A stretch of 53,896 nucleotides of DNA from positions 1 to 53,896 of IMG/VR virus record IMGVR_UViG_3300032242_002545, one strand, 5' to 3'. Positions 41,038 through 49,543 of this stretch are shown here, piece by piece; the stretch's first letter is position 1; every line of letters begins with the position of its first letter. The notes beneath the pieces are model-generated. The model saw nothing but the letters and a program-made list of their open reading frames with translations. It made no database searches and was not told the DNA's origin. The stretch comes from a virus. Both the position numbers and the translations under genes were made by a program.

Positions 41038-41481
41038 TTATTTCTTTCTTTTGTGAAATTCAAATGTTTCGTCTTTTTCAAACACATTCTTGATGATGTC
41101 TTCGGTAATCCACTCTAGCTTTCCTTGCATGAACTCTGTATTTACCGATATTTCTTCTTCCAAGAATAGTGTTAATTCGCAATTCATAAAGCTTCTTTTA
41201 CCGAACTTGATACCTGATTCTCTGATATCCAAATCAACAATGGTTCTTTCTTTTACAAACTTGCTGGTTATGTCTGTAGATAGCAAGTTATAAGTCTGTT
41301 GCTTAATGAGCTTATTGATATTTCGTATAACCCTTAGATAACTAACGTCATCATTTTCTTTGGGTGCCGCCCAAGCTGAAATATTGATATATACAGCCTT
41401 TGGGTTTTTGTTATTTACGCTACCGAATACAACGCTGTATTCTTTAAATTTGTTTGTTTTTACTTCTTTTCCTGTTTTCAT
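41038..41481 (-). CDS. Hypothetical head-module protein (147 aa)
   Basis: No named family. The sequence has a short basic start (MKTGKEVKTNKFKEYSVVFG), then beta-strand segments (KAVYINISAWAAPKENDDVS) and a later stretch KFGKRSFMNCELTLFLEEEI. It ends in a basic tail. It lies in the T4-like head region between the membrane-anchored small gene and the protease, and has a strong terminator six bases after its stop. A small head or neck part is the simplest reading. Confidence 0.65.
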   Translation of the reverse strand: MKTGKEVKTNKFKEYSVVFGSVNNKNPKAVYINISAWAAPKENDDVSYLRVIRNINKLIKQQTYNLLSTDITSKFVKERTIVDLDIRESGIKFGKRSFMNCELTLFLEEEISVNTEFMQGKLEWITEDIIKNVFEKDETFEFHKRKK

Positions 41482-41534
41482 AATACCTGGTGTTTTTAAG
41501 ACTAAGTATAATGAAAATAATTCAATAGGTCAAA

Positions 41535-41870
41535 TTATTTTTTTAGGTTTGACCAAATTGAAATTGCTATTGTTAAAGCTATTTGAGCAAAGCCTAGGAT
41601 AGCCATCGCCGCTATCCAACGATTTTTTTGTCTGTATATTTCATCCTTGGCTTCTTTCATTTGAGTTGGTGACCAAACGTCATTAACCTTCTCTATCCAT
41701 TTAGAATGTCCATCTACCTTACCTTCGACATTTTTAAATTCGGTAAGCTTCTGATTAAGTTCAGAAAAACGACTATCCATGTCGCTTCTCATTTTATCAT
41801 AATTATCGTTTAGTCTTTCTAATTCCTTAAGAACTAATTTGCTATAGTCCCCCCAAGTTTCTTCAGCCAT
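41535..41870 (-). CDS. Small coiled-coil protein with C-terminal membrane anchor
   Basis: 111 residues. A long charged coiled coil (LERLNDNYDKMRSDMDSRFS) fills the first 60 residues. One clear transmembrane helix lies near the end (RWIAAMAILGFAQIALTIAI, about 86-105), with a short WSNLKK tail. This layout is like XhlA-type lysis-associated proteins or small membrane-tethered phage factors. A holin partner is not recognised nearby. It lies two bases after the stop of the 73-residue gene in the direction of transcription. Confidence 0.7.
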   Translation of the reverse strand: MAEETWGDYSKLVLKELERLNDNYDKMRSDMDSRFSELNQKLTEFKNVEGKVDGHSKWIEKVNDVWSPTQMKEAKDEIYRQKNRWIAAMAILGFAQIALTIAISIWSNLKK

Positions 41871-41872
41871 CT

Positions 41873-42094
41873 TTATACGTTTACGGTTGTTAGAATGTTA
41901 GTTATTGTGGTACACATTTGTTCGTAACACTTTATTTTGCTTTGCGGAGTCTCAGAATTTCCTATTTCAGTTTTACCTTCACTCACCACTTTTTTTAATC
42001 TACGTAAAACACTTTCATATTCATTTTCTGAGTTACTGCATAATTTTTCGGTTAATTGTCTTAATTTTAAGATGTTTTCACTCATTTCAGCCAT
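41873..42094 (-). CDS. Small hypothetical protein (73 aa)
   Basis: MAEMSENILKLRQLTEKLCS opens a mostly helical, charged protein with three Cys residues. No family is seen. It is one base from the previous gene (42096) and two from the next, so it is translated in a tight chain of small head-region genes. Helices could form a hairpin. No function is assigned. Confidence 0.68.
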   Translation of the reverse strand: MAEMSENILKLRQLTEKLCSNSENEYESVLRRLKKVVSEGKTEIGNSETPQSKIKCYEQMCTTITNILTTVNV

Positions 42095-42095
42095 A

Positions 42096-42884
42096 TTAAT
42101 TTTCTTTTAGGTTACTTCTTAATTCTACCAACTTAGAAATATTCTTAACATAGTTTTCGTTAATTTCTAACTTATCGTTAAGAAGCTTATCTTTTACCTT
42201 CAGCAATTTATCTTTTGCGTCTAAATCTTTGGTGTCAAGCTTTTCGTCAATCAAGTTAAGACACTCTCTAATCATGCTAGAGTATACATCTTTCTTGGTC
42301 TCATCACCTTCAACAAAGCTTTTAATAACCGATTGCTCGATTGTATCAAGCTCTGAGTATTTGCTGTTGTATTTTTCTACCAATAAGCCCAATAACATAC
42401 TATTAGGTACATCGTAGCTTTCAAGTATTTCTTTTGGTTTATTATTAACCAAATGGTTAACTATCTTGCTGGTAGACTCAACAATAACATCTATTGTATT
42501 TGGTGTTTTTTCTGTGAAGATAAGATTGGTTATAGATTCATGAAGTTCCGCTAAATCACTAGTAGTATCTTGTTCGAATGAAACCTTTTCAGCCAATTTT
42601 TTATTGGCTTCGTATATATCTTTTTTGCTGTATTTATTTAGCAAAGCTATTGATTCATTAACATATAGAGTAGCCTTGTTAAAGTCTGGCTCTACCTTAT
42701 TTTCAAGGTTGGTATAAACCTCAAATAGTGTTCTTAGAATCTTGCTTTCGTTTATGGTATCAACATAGTGCTTAAACAACTTCTTTTTATCTGTGCTTTT
42801 GTCTATTAGACTCTCGCTTAACAAGTGGTTGTAAACTGATTTTATCGTACCAAAGTTTTTTATATTTGACTGTAATTCTGACAT
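42096..42884 (-). CDS. Helical head-module protein (262 aa)
   Basis: Almost entirely alpha-helical and charged, with repeated KLL/LNDK-type heptads (KDKLLKVKDKLLNDKLEINE) and a central Thr/Glu-rich region (FEQDTTSDLAELHESITNLI). It is not matched to a family. Between portal and protease genes, T4-like phages carry small core or neck factors, so an inner core protein is plausible. It follows a TATTTATA motif by 13 bases and so is the first gene of a small unit. Confidence 0.65.
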   Translation of the reverse strand: MSELQSNIKNFGTIKSVYNHLLSESLIDKSTDKKKLFKHYVDTINESKILRTLFEVYTNLENKVEPDFNKATLYVNESIALLNKYSKKDIYEANKKLAEKVSFEQDTTSDLAELHESITNLIFTEKTPNTIDVIVESTSKIVNHLVNNKPKEILESYDVPNSMLLGLLVEKYNSKYSELDTIEQSVIKSFVEGDETKKDVYSSMIRECLNLIDEKLDTKDLDAKDKLLKVKDKLLNDKLEINENYVKNISKLVELRSNLKEN

Positions 42885-42897
42885 TTTTGAATTTTAT

Positions 42898-42905
42898 TAT
42901 AAATA
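42898..42905 (-). promoter_or_regulatory. Late-promoter-like TATTTATA motif
   Basis: GATATTTATA on the minus strand, ending 13 bases before the ATG at 42884. Lies between the portal stop and this gene. Confidence 0.5.
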
Positions 42906-42924
42906 TCGTTATTTAACACAAAAA

Positions 42925-44973
42925 CTATTGGTCACCCAACATTTTATCGATGTCATTAATCATGTCATCAACTTCCGCATTAATTTTTACATTTTTATCT
43001 AGGATTCTTGTCTTGGGTTCCTTAAGTTCTTTTGTTGGTTGTATTGATTCTATCAGCCTATTGACGAAGACGTTTTTATATTTTTGCGTCCTATCATCAA
43101 GCTTCTTAGCCAAGACTGCCTTCTCTTCTTTTAGAATCTTACTAACCTTTCTGAACGATTCTGTTACGTTTTCTGGTGCCGCTTCTCCTTCTGCTCCAGT
43201 TTCGGTAGCAGTTTCTTCTGCTCCAGCTTCAGCACCAGCTTCGGTAGCCGCTTCTGATTCACCTTCTTCTCCGAAGTTCAAGTCTTCACCTCCAACGCCG
43301 CCACCCCCGAATGAACCGCCTCCTCCAGCAGGGCCTCCAGCAGGACCTCCTTCTTCGTTTCCAGCACCTTCTCCAGCACCGCCGCCGCCTTTAAGAGCTA
43401 ATTTAAAGTCACCATAAACACGGTCAACTATATCGAACATACCTGTATGCTTAATAACATTTGCTGAATTTGCCAATTCAGCAGCTGCCGCTTTTTCCAT
43501 ACGTTGTTCAAGTAAGTCTTGTTTGATATCATCATCTGACATACCAAGTATATCTCTCTTAGCACGTGTCATTGACATAGCACCAAATCCGTTACCAGAA
43601 TCAGATACAGCGTCTTTATATAGGGTAACCTTGGTCTGCAAGTGTTCAACCTTAAGCATTTCGGCTTGTGTTGATGGGTTATTAAGCGTAAGGGTAAAGT
43701 TATCGAAGTCTTCTTCAAATCCAAGAATATACAAGTGAATCATAGCTATCTTGTTAAGCTCTTGAAGCATTGCTTGTTGTATACGATTTATGGTTCTTGA
43801 GAAACGAATATCTTGTAATGCAAGGTTTTTGCCTTCACCAGTTGTATCATCAAAACCCAAGAATGGCTTAGGTACGCGTAATGCTGTAAACAAATTGTGT
43901 TGCAAGTATTGTATATCCGCAATTTGGTCTAGGTTCGAGGCACCTGGCAACGTATCAATTGGATTTGGTGCGCTTTCATCACGAACTGGGATGAAGAAGT
44001 CTTGGTCATTTGATAACTGATTATATCTCAAGTCTATTTGACCTGTATTAGGGTCGGTAATAGGCATACGTTTAAACCTATCAGCGATTTGGTTTACATA
44101 TGCTTCAACGTCACCGTCATCAATGTTACCAACATATATCTTGTATACACGTCTTTCTGGAGCACGGGTAACACGGTAAACAAGCATCGAGTCTTCAGAA
44201 AGAATAAGTTGCTTCCAAATACGTCTTGCTTTTTCAAGAACGCTGGTACCATAAGGTAGTCTTCTATCATCTCCCAACAAACGGAAGTGAGCAATTTGCC
44301 ATGAGTTAAATTCAACGTCACGACCTCTCCAGTAGAACTTTATCTTATCACCAGTACTTACTTGACCATTAACCGTATCACGACCAGTAATCATATCAAA
44401 TAGACCGCTTTCTCTGCGCTCCATTTCGTAGTTAGGCATTTGCTTGGCACTTAACACACCATGCTTATCATCAATGTTTAAATATACGAAATTATCACCG
44501 TATTTGCAGGTATTTCTGGTCCACATCGGAAGCGATACGTGAATATCCAAACGGTTAAAGAATAAGTCTTCAAGAATACCCTTAACACGCTTGCTATCTG
44601 AGTATATATTCATTACCCTACCCTTATCATTTATGGTGGTTGATTCTTCCATCATGATATCCAAAGCAGCTGCAATGGTTGGATAGAACTCCATAGCCTC
44701 GAAGTCAGAATATGAACCTATACGTGTTGTTTCATAGTTGATAGATTGTTGAAACAATCCGCTCTCAACCTTTTTCCACATTTGACCCAAGTACTTAACT
44801 TGTTGAGCCTGTAGCTTAGCTCTTTCGAAATCAGCTTTATTATCTGTCTTTAATAATACATCACCACCTATGTTATATCTTTGTGGTTGTTTTGCTGGTT
44901 CTTTTAGTCTTACCGCATCTGGACTAATTATTTGTCCTAGTCGTTGAAAGACCGTTAGTTTTTTTTCTGCCAT
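42925..44973 (-). CDS. Portal protein (gp20-like)
   Basis: 682 residues; T4 gp20 has 524. Forms the dodecameric ring through which DNA enters. Typical portal segments: YETTRIGSYSDFEAMEFYPT and IAAALDIMMEESTT near residue 75-110, KFYWRGRDVEFNSWQIAHFR (about 215-235), LLGDDRRLPYGTSVLEKARR and then IWKQLILSEDSMLVYRVTRA plus PERRVYKIYVGN, the well-conserved stem-to-wing region. PFLGFDDTTGEGKNLALQDI is also conserved. An extra C-terminal tail has Gly-rich repeats (GGPAGGPAGGGGSFGGGG, about 540-575) and acidic Ala/Glu repeats. That part is probably flexible and specific to this phage group. No TATTTATA motif is found in the 50-base gap before it. Confidence 0.93.
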   Translation of the reverse strand: MAEKKLTVFQRLGQIISPDAVRLKEPAKQPQRYNIGGDVLLKTDNKADFERAKLQAQQVKYLGQMWKKVESGLFQQSINYETTRIGSYSDFEAMEFYPTIAAALDIMMEESTTINDKGRVMNIYSDSKRVKGILEDLFFNRLDIHVSLPMWTRNTCKYGDNFVYLNIDDKHGVLSAKQMPNYEMERRESGLFDMITGRDTVNGQVSTGDKIKFYWRGRDVEFNSWQIAHFRLLGDDRRLPYGTSVLEKARRIWKQLILSEDSMLVYRVTRAPERRVYKIYVGNIDDGDVEAYVNQIADRFKRMPITDPNTGQIDLRYNQLSNDQDFFIPVRDESAPNPIDTLPGASNLDQIADIQYLQHNLFTALRVPKPFLGFDDTTGEGKNLALQDIRFSRTINRIQQAMLQELNKIAMIHLYILGFEEDFDNFTLTLNNPSTQAEMLKVEHLQTKVTLYKDAVSDSGNGFGAMSMTRAKRDILGMSDDDIKQDLLEQRMEKAAAAELANSANVIKHTGMFDIVDRVYGDFKLALKGGGGAGEGAGNEEGGPAGGPAGGGGSFGGGGVGGEDLNFGEEGESEAATEAGAEAGAEETATETGAEGEAAPENVTESFRKVSKILKEEKAVLAKKLDDRTQKYKNVFVNRLIESIQPTKELKEPKTRILDKNVKINAEVDDMINDIDKMLGDQ

Positions 44974-45023
44974 ATCTTTTAATTTATATTATAAGTGTTT
45001 TTTAACCAAAATAAATGATAACG

Positions 45024-46811
45024 CTATTTTGTTCCGCTAAATAACCACAAGAATTGTCCTGTTGGGTCTTGCATATTTTTAGCCACCGTAGGGTTGAATT
45101 TTGGTTTTGGCATCGCTGCCTTATTTCTGTTATTTTTACTTACAAATCCACTTCCTTTTTCAAGTTCAATCTGTTCTAGTGTCTTGGTATTTCCTATCAC
45201 CCAACTATTTAAGATTGCTTTGTTTTGCTTTTCAAGACGCTCAAGATTTTTGAATGAGTGTTCGAGAACCCATAGACACATAGCCAGTGACATCAACAAG
45301 TCATCATGGTATCCATCCATGTGGTCAGGTCTACCATTCTTGTAAACGAATGTTTTCATTTCCATAGCAAGTCTCATCGAACGAATCTTAACCGCATTGG
45401 TTCTTATCTTGTATTCAAGATTTGAAACCATAGGAAGCCTTACGTTTGTTGCATGGAAACCTGGCGTTTTGCTGTTCGTATCGTATCTTGATAGTTCTCT
45501 TTGTCTAGCGGATAGTATCTTACCATTGGTTGTTTCGTAGTGTAGTCTCTTGTAGTTAAATTCCATGAGCTTTAATACGGTAGAAACACCCATACCACCA
45601 GTTACATCCACTACGGTATATGCCTTGTATTGTTCTCCGTATTCCTCGACCAATTGAGCCAATAAGTCTGGTTGTATCTTTCCTTTGTACTCCAATACTT
45701 GTTCCATGGTCGTGAAATCAATGATTACAATGGTTGATGAATCCTCTCCGTCACCCCTTGAAACGTCTACGCCCATGATATACTGATGACCCTCTTGTGG
45801 AAGTTCCCATATCCAAGTATCCTTATCGGCACCAAGCATTATTATTGGTTCCTTTACGTTGTTTTTTATCTGTAGGTCTATGAATTGTTCATCAATAACG
45901 TTACCACCCGAACCAATAAACGACACATCAAGCTCTTGTGCAATCATCTTAGCATCGTTGTTCATACCTTCACACATCTCTTCATACCAACTAGATGTTG
46001 GTTTCCAACCATCTGATATTCTCTTTTCGTAAGATGCAAATGTAAACTCGGTTTCTAGTTCAATAACATCATCTTTTACCCAACGCAAATCCTTATTATA
46101 TCTCAAGTCTTCATACCATTTCATTTCAATGATATTAAAACCGTTCTTTTTTTGTTTTGCAAGGTCGTATGTTTTGTAATAGAGTTCGTCCATACCACGT
46201 GGAGTAGATATAAGCATCGCTCTACCACCCGTACCCAACGCTGTTAATGCAGCACCAAACACTTCGGCACCGTTATCGATATATGCTGCTTCATCCATAA
46301 CAAGATACGTAGGTGTAAAACCTCTTAACGCATCCTTAGAGGTTGCAACGGCCTTAACACGACTACCATTAGGTAGCTTTATTTCTTGTTTAGAATCTGT
46401 AAGGAAAATGGTTTTCTTTTCATTTTTAGGGTTACCGTAGTAATCTGGTCCCCAAATCCATCTGGGTAGCTGGTCTAGGAAGTCTTTAATCTTGCTTAAG
46501 AATTCAAAAGCCAATGCTTGTTTGTTGGCGATAATCAATACGTTCTCTGGGTTATCTGAATCTGCTAATCCAACCTTTACGGCCATGTAAGCTGCTGTTG
46601 TAGTTGATACACCAGCCTGTCTTGGTTTGGTAATTAGATTAAACCTATTATTCTCGTAAGCGTATATGATTTCTTTTTGTTTTGGAAATAACTTGAAAGG
46701 AACAAAGCCCTCTTGGGTCTTGTCGAACGTTTCAAAGAATGTCTCGATTGCGTATACTGGACTTGCCAAACACTTTGCGTATTCTTTAAGTATTTCACCT
46801 CTTGTTAGCAT
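45024..46811 (-). CDS. terL: Terminase large subunit (gp17-like)
   Basis: 595 residues, near T4 gp17 length (610). Packages DNA into the head with an ATPase and cuts concatemers with a nuclease. Adenine motif FPKQKE (42-47); Walker A TKPRQAGVST (61-70) in the variant RQAGVST form of T4-like terminases; Walker B YLVMDEA (169-175); coupling motif LISTPRG (200-206). Nuclease acids: MGVDVSRGDGED (Asp349), VVDVTGGMG (Asp402) and GYHDDLLMSLAM near 515. All key residues are present. It follows its own TATTTATA motif nine bases upstream. Confidence 0.97.
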   Translation of the reverse strand: MLTRGEILKEYAKCLASPVYAIETFFETFDKTQEGFVPFKLFPKQKEIIYAYENNRFNLITKPRQAGVSTTTAAYMAVKVGLADSDNPENVLIIANKQALAFEFLSKIKDFLDQLPRWIWGPDYYGNPKNEKKTIFLTDSKQEIKLPNGSRVKAVATSKDALRGFTPTYLVMDEAAYIDNGAEVFGAALTALGTGGRAMLISTPRGMDELYYKTYDLAKQKKNGFNIIEMKWYEDLRYNKDLRWVKDDVIELETEFTFASYEKRISDGWKPTSSWYEEMCEGMNNDAKMIAQELDVSFIGSGGNVIDEQFIDLQIKNNVKEPIIMLGADKDTWIWELPQEGHQYIMGVDVSRGDGEDSSTIVIIDFTTMEQVLEYKGKIQPDLLAQLVEEYGEQYKAYTVVDVTGGMGVSTVLKLMEFNYKRLHYETTNGKILSARQRELSRYDTNSKTPGFHATNVRLPMVSNLEYKIRTNAVKIRSMRLAMEMKTFVYKNGRPDHMDGYHDDLLMSLAMCLWVLEHSFKNLERLEKQNKAILNSWVIGNTKTLEQIELEKGSGFVSKNNRNKAAMPKPKFNPTVAKNMQDPTGQFLWLFSGTK

Positions 46812-46820
46812 AGTTTTAAC

Positions 46821-46828
46821 TATAAATA
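46821..46828 (-). promoter_or_regulatory. Late-promoter-like TATTTATA motif
   Basis: CATATTTATAG on the minus strand, ending nine bases before the terminase ATG at 46811, the shortest spacing of the set. Confidence 0.48.
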
Positions 46829-46864
46829 TGTAAAACTACGCTAAAACGCCTTTTTTTAAATAAT

Positions 46865-46884
46865 AAAGGCCCTTTCGGGCCTTT
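46865..46884 (-). terminator. Probable intrinsic terminator
   Basis: AAAGGCCC/GGGCCTTT stem with a TTTC loop. On the minus strand it runs into TTTATTATTT, a weak T stretch. Lies between the 46886 gene and the terminase promoter. Confidence 0.65.
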
Positions 46885-46885
46885 G

Positions 46886-48178
46886 TTATTCTATATCATT
46901 TATACCTAAGTCATCAAAGCTAAAACCATCGCTATCACCTTCATCAGTATCTTTGGTTCCGAATATTTCATCGAATGAATAACTAGATTTTGGTTGGGTA
47001 GCATCTTCTGGACTTCCAACTTCATCAATCTTTTTCATCGCAGAATTAAATTCGTCTTCTTGAAGACCAGCCTTAACATCGTTAAGTATTTCTTTTACTA
47101 TCTTTTTACCTTCTTTCGTACCAGCCATTATCTCGCGCATCTTAGCGTTGAATTCTTTTACTGGCAAAGCCGCTAATTCAGCATATACATGATGCTTAAG
47201 ACCAAAGTCATCAGCACCGACAGCTTCGGTAAATCGCTCCCAGAGGCCTGGCCCCAGACGCATATCCCATGGTTCAGCGGACAAAAAGTCAGCCTTATTT
47301 ATTACGTATTCACCTATTCTTTTGTTTTTAGGTAAACCGTGAGCTGATATCAACTCCATAACACCTTTAACCAATTCATGGATAAGAACAGGGAAAACCA
47401 TTGCTTGTGCGTATATCACAGCTTTAGGGTTTGATTCGGTAGGGAACTGAACCCTAACAACGCCACCACTAACACCATTTTCCATTTCTGGCATGATATA
47501 ATACATGTAGTCAGCAGCTGACATCATTTTTGAATACTTATTTGGAAGTCTTGGGTCAAGTTCCATCAATTCTTCATCAACCATATGAAACATATGGTTT
47601 GTTTTTTTAGCAGCACCTTGAATCATGGCGTTCAAAAACCTACGCTTGTAGACTTCATCTTTTGCATTTACCATTTCTTCGTGATTTTTGAACTGAGTTT
47701 CGGTAGTCATCGGCTTAGCATTCTTCTTGGTACCTTCCATGTTAATATTCGGTGTCAATTCAGCGTGTATCTCAACAACATCTTTGCTCATATCAAATTC
47801 TTCACGAATCATTTCTTCAGCCAATTTTTCGAGAGCTTTTTTGTGGTTAGCTTCCAATTTCATAGCTTCTGTCACCATTGGCATCATTTCTGACATCACC
47901 TTACGATTATCGATTGACTCGCTATCGTAAGCTCTTTTAAGTCTATTTACAACTTCGCTAAAACGCTTACCCATGATTTTTTGTTCAAAGGTTGTTTCGT
48001 CACTTTCTGGAAATATAGGGTGAGCACCAAGAGAATGCGAACGATTAATCAAATCCTCTTCCAATTTTGGATGCATTCTTTCGGTTAGTCCTTCTGGATA
48101 AACTACGCTTTCATTAAGTCTCTTGCCTTGTTTCGATTTTTTCAAAGCGGCCTCGGCTATTTTTCTGTAATCGCTCAT
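46886..48178 (-). CDS. Structural-module protein (430 aa), function unknown
   Basis: Not assigned. It begins MSDYRKIAEAALKKSKQGKR and is mainly helical. A conserved-looking core lies at about 215-330: YSKMMSAADYMYYIMPEMEN, GGVVRVQFPTESNPKAVIYA, VFPVLIHELVKGVMELISAH and FLSAEPWDMRLGPGLWERFT. IHELVKG looks a little like a zinc-protease HExxH but lacks the second His, so I do not call it one. The end is acidic with Phe-Asp repeats (GFSFDDLGINDIE). It overlaps the next upstream gene by four bases and sits beside terL, so a virion or neck role is likely. Confidence 0.68.
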   Translation of the reverse strand: MSDYRKIAEAALKKSKQGKRLNESVVYPEGLTERMHPKLEEDLINRSHSLGAHPIFPESDETTFEQKIMGKRFSEVVNRLKRAYDSESIDNRKVMSEMMPMVTEAMKLEANHKKALEKLAEEMIREEFDMSKDVVEIHAELTPNINMEGTKKNAKPMTTETQFKNHEEMVNAKDEVYKRRFLNAMIQGAAKKTNHMFHMVDEELMELDPRLPNKYSKMMSAADYMYYIMPEMENGVSGGVVRVQFPTESNPKAVIYAQAMVFPVLIHELVKGVMELISAHGLPKNKRIGEYVINKADFLSAEPWDMRLGPGLWERFTEAVGADDFGLKHHVYAELAALPVKEFNAKMREIMAGTKEGKKIVKEILNDVKAGLQEDEFNSAMKKIDEVGSPEDATQPKSSYSFDEIFGTKDTDEGDSDGFSFDDLGINDIE

Positions 48179-49146
48179 TTTATGTCTTTTACTTTTATTA
48201 CTTTAATTACGTTTTCTGTTACTTGTTGTGCTTGTTGCTGTGGTTGTGCTTGTTGCTTGGCCAAATCCTTCAAGTTATTAATCAATTGCGGTAATTGATT
48301 TCTTTTTACACCAACCAATTCAGCAAATGCTGCAATAACTTCTCTTTGAGCAACTGGAGTCTTAATAGTACCAATGATGTTATTTATTCTGCTATTTGAT
48401 TTGATAACATCCATTAGCTTTTGCGCCTTTGCGTTCATCTCTTCATCAGACTCAACACCAGTTGGCATAACTTCTTTAAGGCTTCTGTGCTTAGAACCAA
48501 ATAGTCTTTCAGCCACGTGTTTTTTGAACTGAGGAAGATTCATATAGCTCTCATCTTCGGTCATATTAGCTTTAGCCAATTCTTCTATTGATTTAAACTT
48601 TCTAACCTTTCCGTTTTTCTTGTTTATGATATAGTGCTTAAATTCGCTTAGATTAGAAGCCTTTTCTGGTATTGGTTGAATGTCTTGACCCATAGGTGCC
48701 GCCATAGCTTCTTTCATTGGTCTTGCTATGGTTTCTTCGAAGTGGTCCACTGGGTGAATAATATTCTCGCCAGATTCATTCAAGTCATCAAAACAATATA
48801 CACCCATAACAACTTCTCTGTTTGGAGTTATACCTCTAACCATTTGATACTTCTTATTAGCTATTTCAAATGGCTTAGATACTTCACCAGTTTCACCATC
48901 AACAACATTTGATAAGTACTTTATAGTTTCTTTATCTTGAGGCTTGATTACTGCTTCTGGTTGTTCAGTCATAGTTGGAAAACCGCCACTAGTACCGCCA
49001 CCTTTTGCGGTAACGTTAAGCTTAACTTTTTTTTGTTGTTGTAGTTTTTTTAACGCATCTAAGTCACCAGTTGGCATCTTTTCTATGTCTTTAAGACCAA
49101 GATTTAGACTTAGTGAATTATCCTCGTTTATGTTTTTATTCTTCAT
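48175..49146 (-). CDS. Structural-module protein (323 aa), function unknown
   Basis: No family identified. Charged and mixed; the first 50 residues are disordered (KKLQQQKKVKLNVTAKGGGT), then short beta segments (YQMVRGITPNREVVMGVYCF). A Gln/Ala-rich run appears near the end (AKQQAQPQQQAQQVTENVIK). AFAELVGVKRNQLPQLINNL near 265-290 could form a small helical domain. Overlaps both neighbours by 4-11 bases. Position suggests a virion-associated protein. Confidence 0.65.
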   Translation of the reverse strand: MKNKNINEDNSLSLNLGLKDIEKMPTGDLDALKKLQQQKKVKLNVTAKGGGTSGGFPTMTEQPEAVIKPQDKETIKYLSNVVDGETGEVSKPFEIANKKYQMVRGITPNREVVMGVYCFDDLNESGENIIHPVDHFEETIARPMKEAMAAPMGQDIQPIPEKASNLSEFKHYIINKKNGKVRKFKSIEELAKANMTEDESYMNLPQFKKHVAERLFGSKHRSLKEVMPTGVESDEEMNAKAQKLMDVIKSNSRINNIIGTIKTPVAQREVIAAFAELVGVKRNQLPQLINNLKDLAKQQAQPQQQAQQVTENVIKVIKVKDIK

Positions 49147-49543
49147 GATATTGTTTATTATAGATTAGTGTTAGGTCTTTTTCATAAAGCTTGTCTGAAA
49201 CGATTTGTAACGAGTCTCCAAATCTAAAACATAGTCTTTTATCTGGATACGCATCATATGCGTTTATGTTCTCCCAAGCCAAGGCTATTACACCATCAAC
49301 GGCATCCCAAACAGCGAAGGTATCGCTATTTTGAACCACATCAAGCTTTAGTGATGACTCCAAACGACCAACTTTTTTTATAAATTCGTCATGAGGAGCT
49401 TCTGGTCGGCCTGAAGCTGGGAACGTATCCCATTCATTACCGTCAATATTTTTGGTCGTATCAGAAAAGATAAACTCATAAAGGTAATTACCTTCATAGT
49501 TTTTTCCAATCATATTAACGTATACCAAAAATAACTTATCCAT
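49136..49543 (-). CDS. Hypothetical protein (135 aa) of the structural module
   Basis: Compact mixed fold: LFLVYVNMIGKNYEGNYLYE and FIFSDTTKNIDG at the start, then SLKLDVVQNSDTFAVWDAVD, IALAWENINAYDAYPDKRLC, and a final QIVSDKLYEKDLTLIYN. No named family. Overlaps the next gene by 11 bases and the frameshifted structural gene by one base. Likely a small structural or assembly partner. Confidence 0.66.
   Translation of the reverse strand: MDKLFLVYVNMIGKNYEGNYLYEFIFSDTTKNIDGNEWDTFPASGRPEAPHDEFIKKVGRLESSLKLDVVQNSDTFAVWDAVDGVIALAWENINAYDAYPDKRLCFRFGDSLQIVSDKLYEKDLTLIYNKQYHEE

Noticed and set aside
42950-43417. Plus-strand ORF of 155 codons, Ser/Pro-rich
   Set aside because: Antisense of the Gly-rich portal tail; its composition is a direct result of the opposite strand.
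47743-48010. Zinc protease motif in the 46886 gene
   Set aside because: The candidate IHELVKG (elsewhere in the gene) lacks the second His of HExxH, and no further metal ligand is evident.
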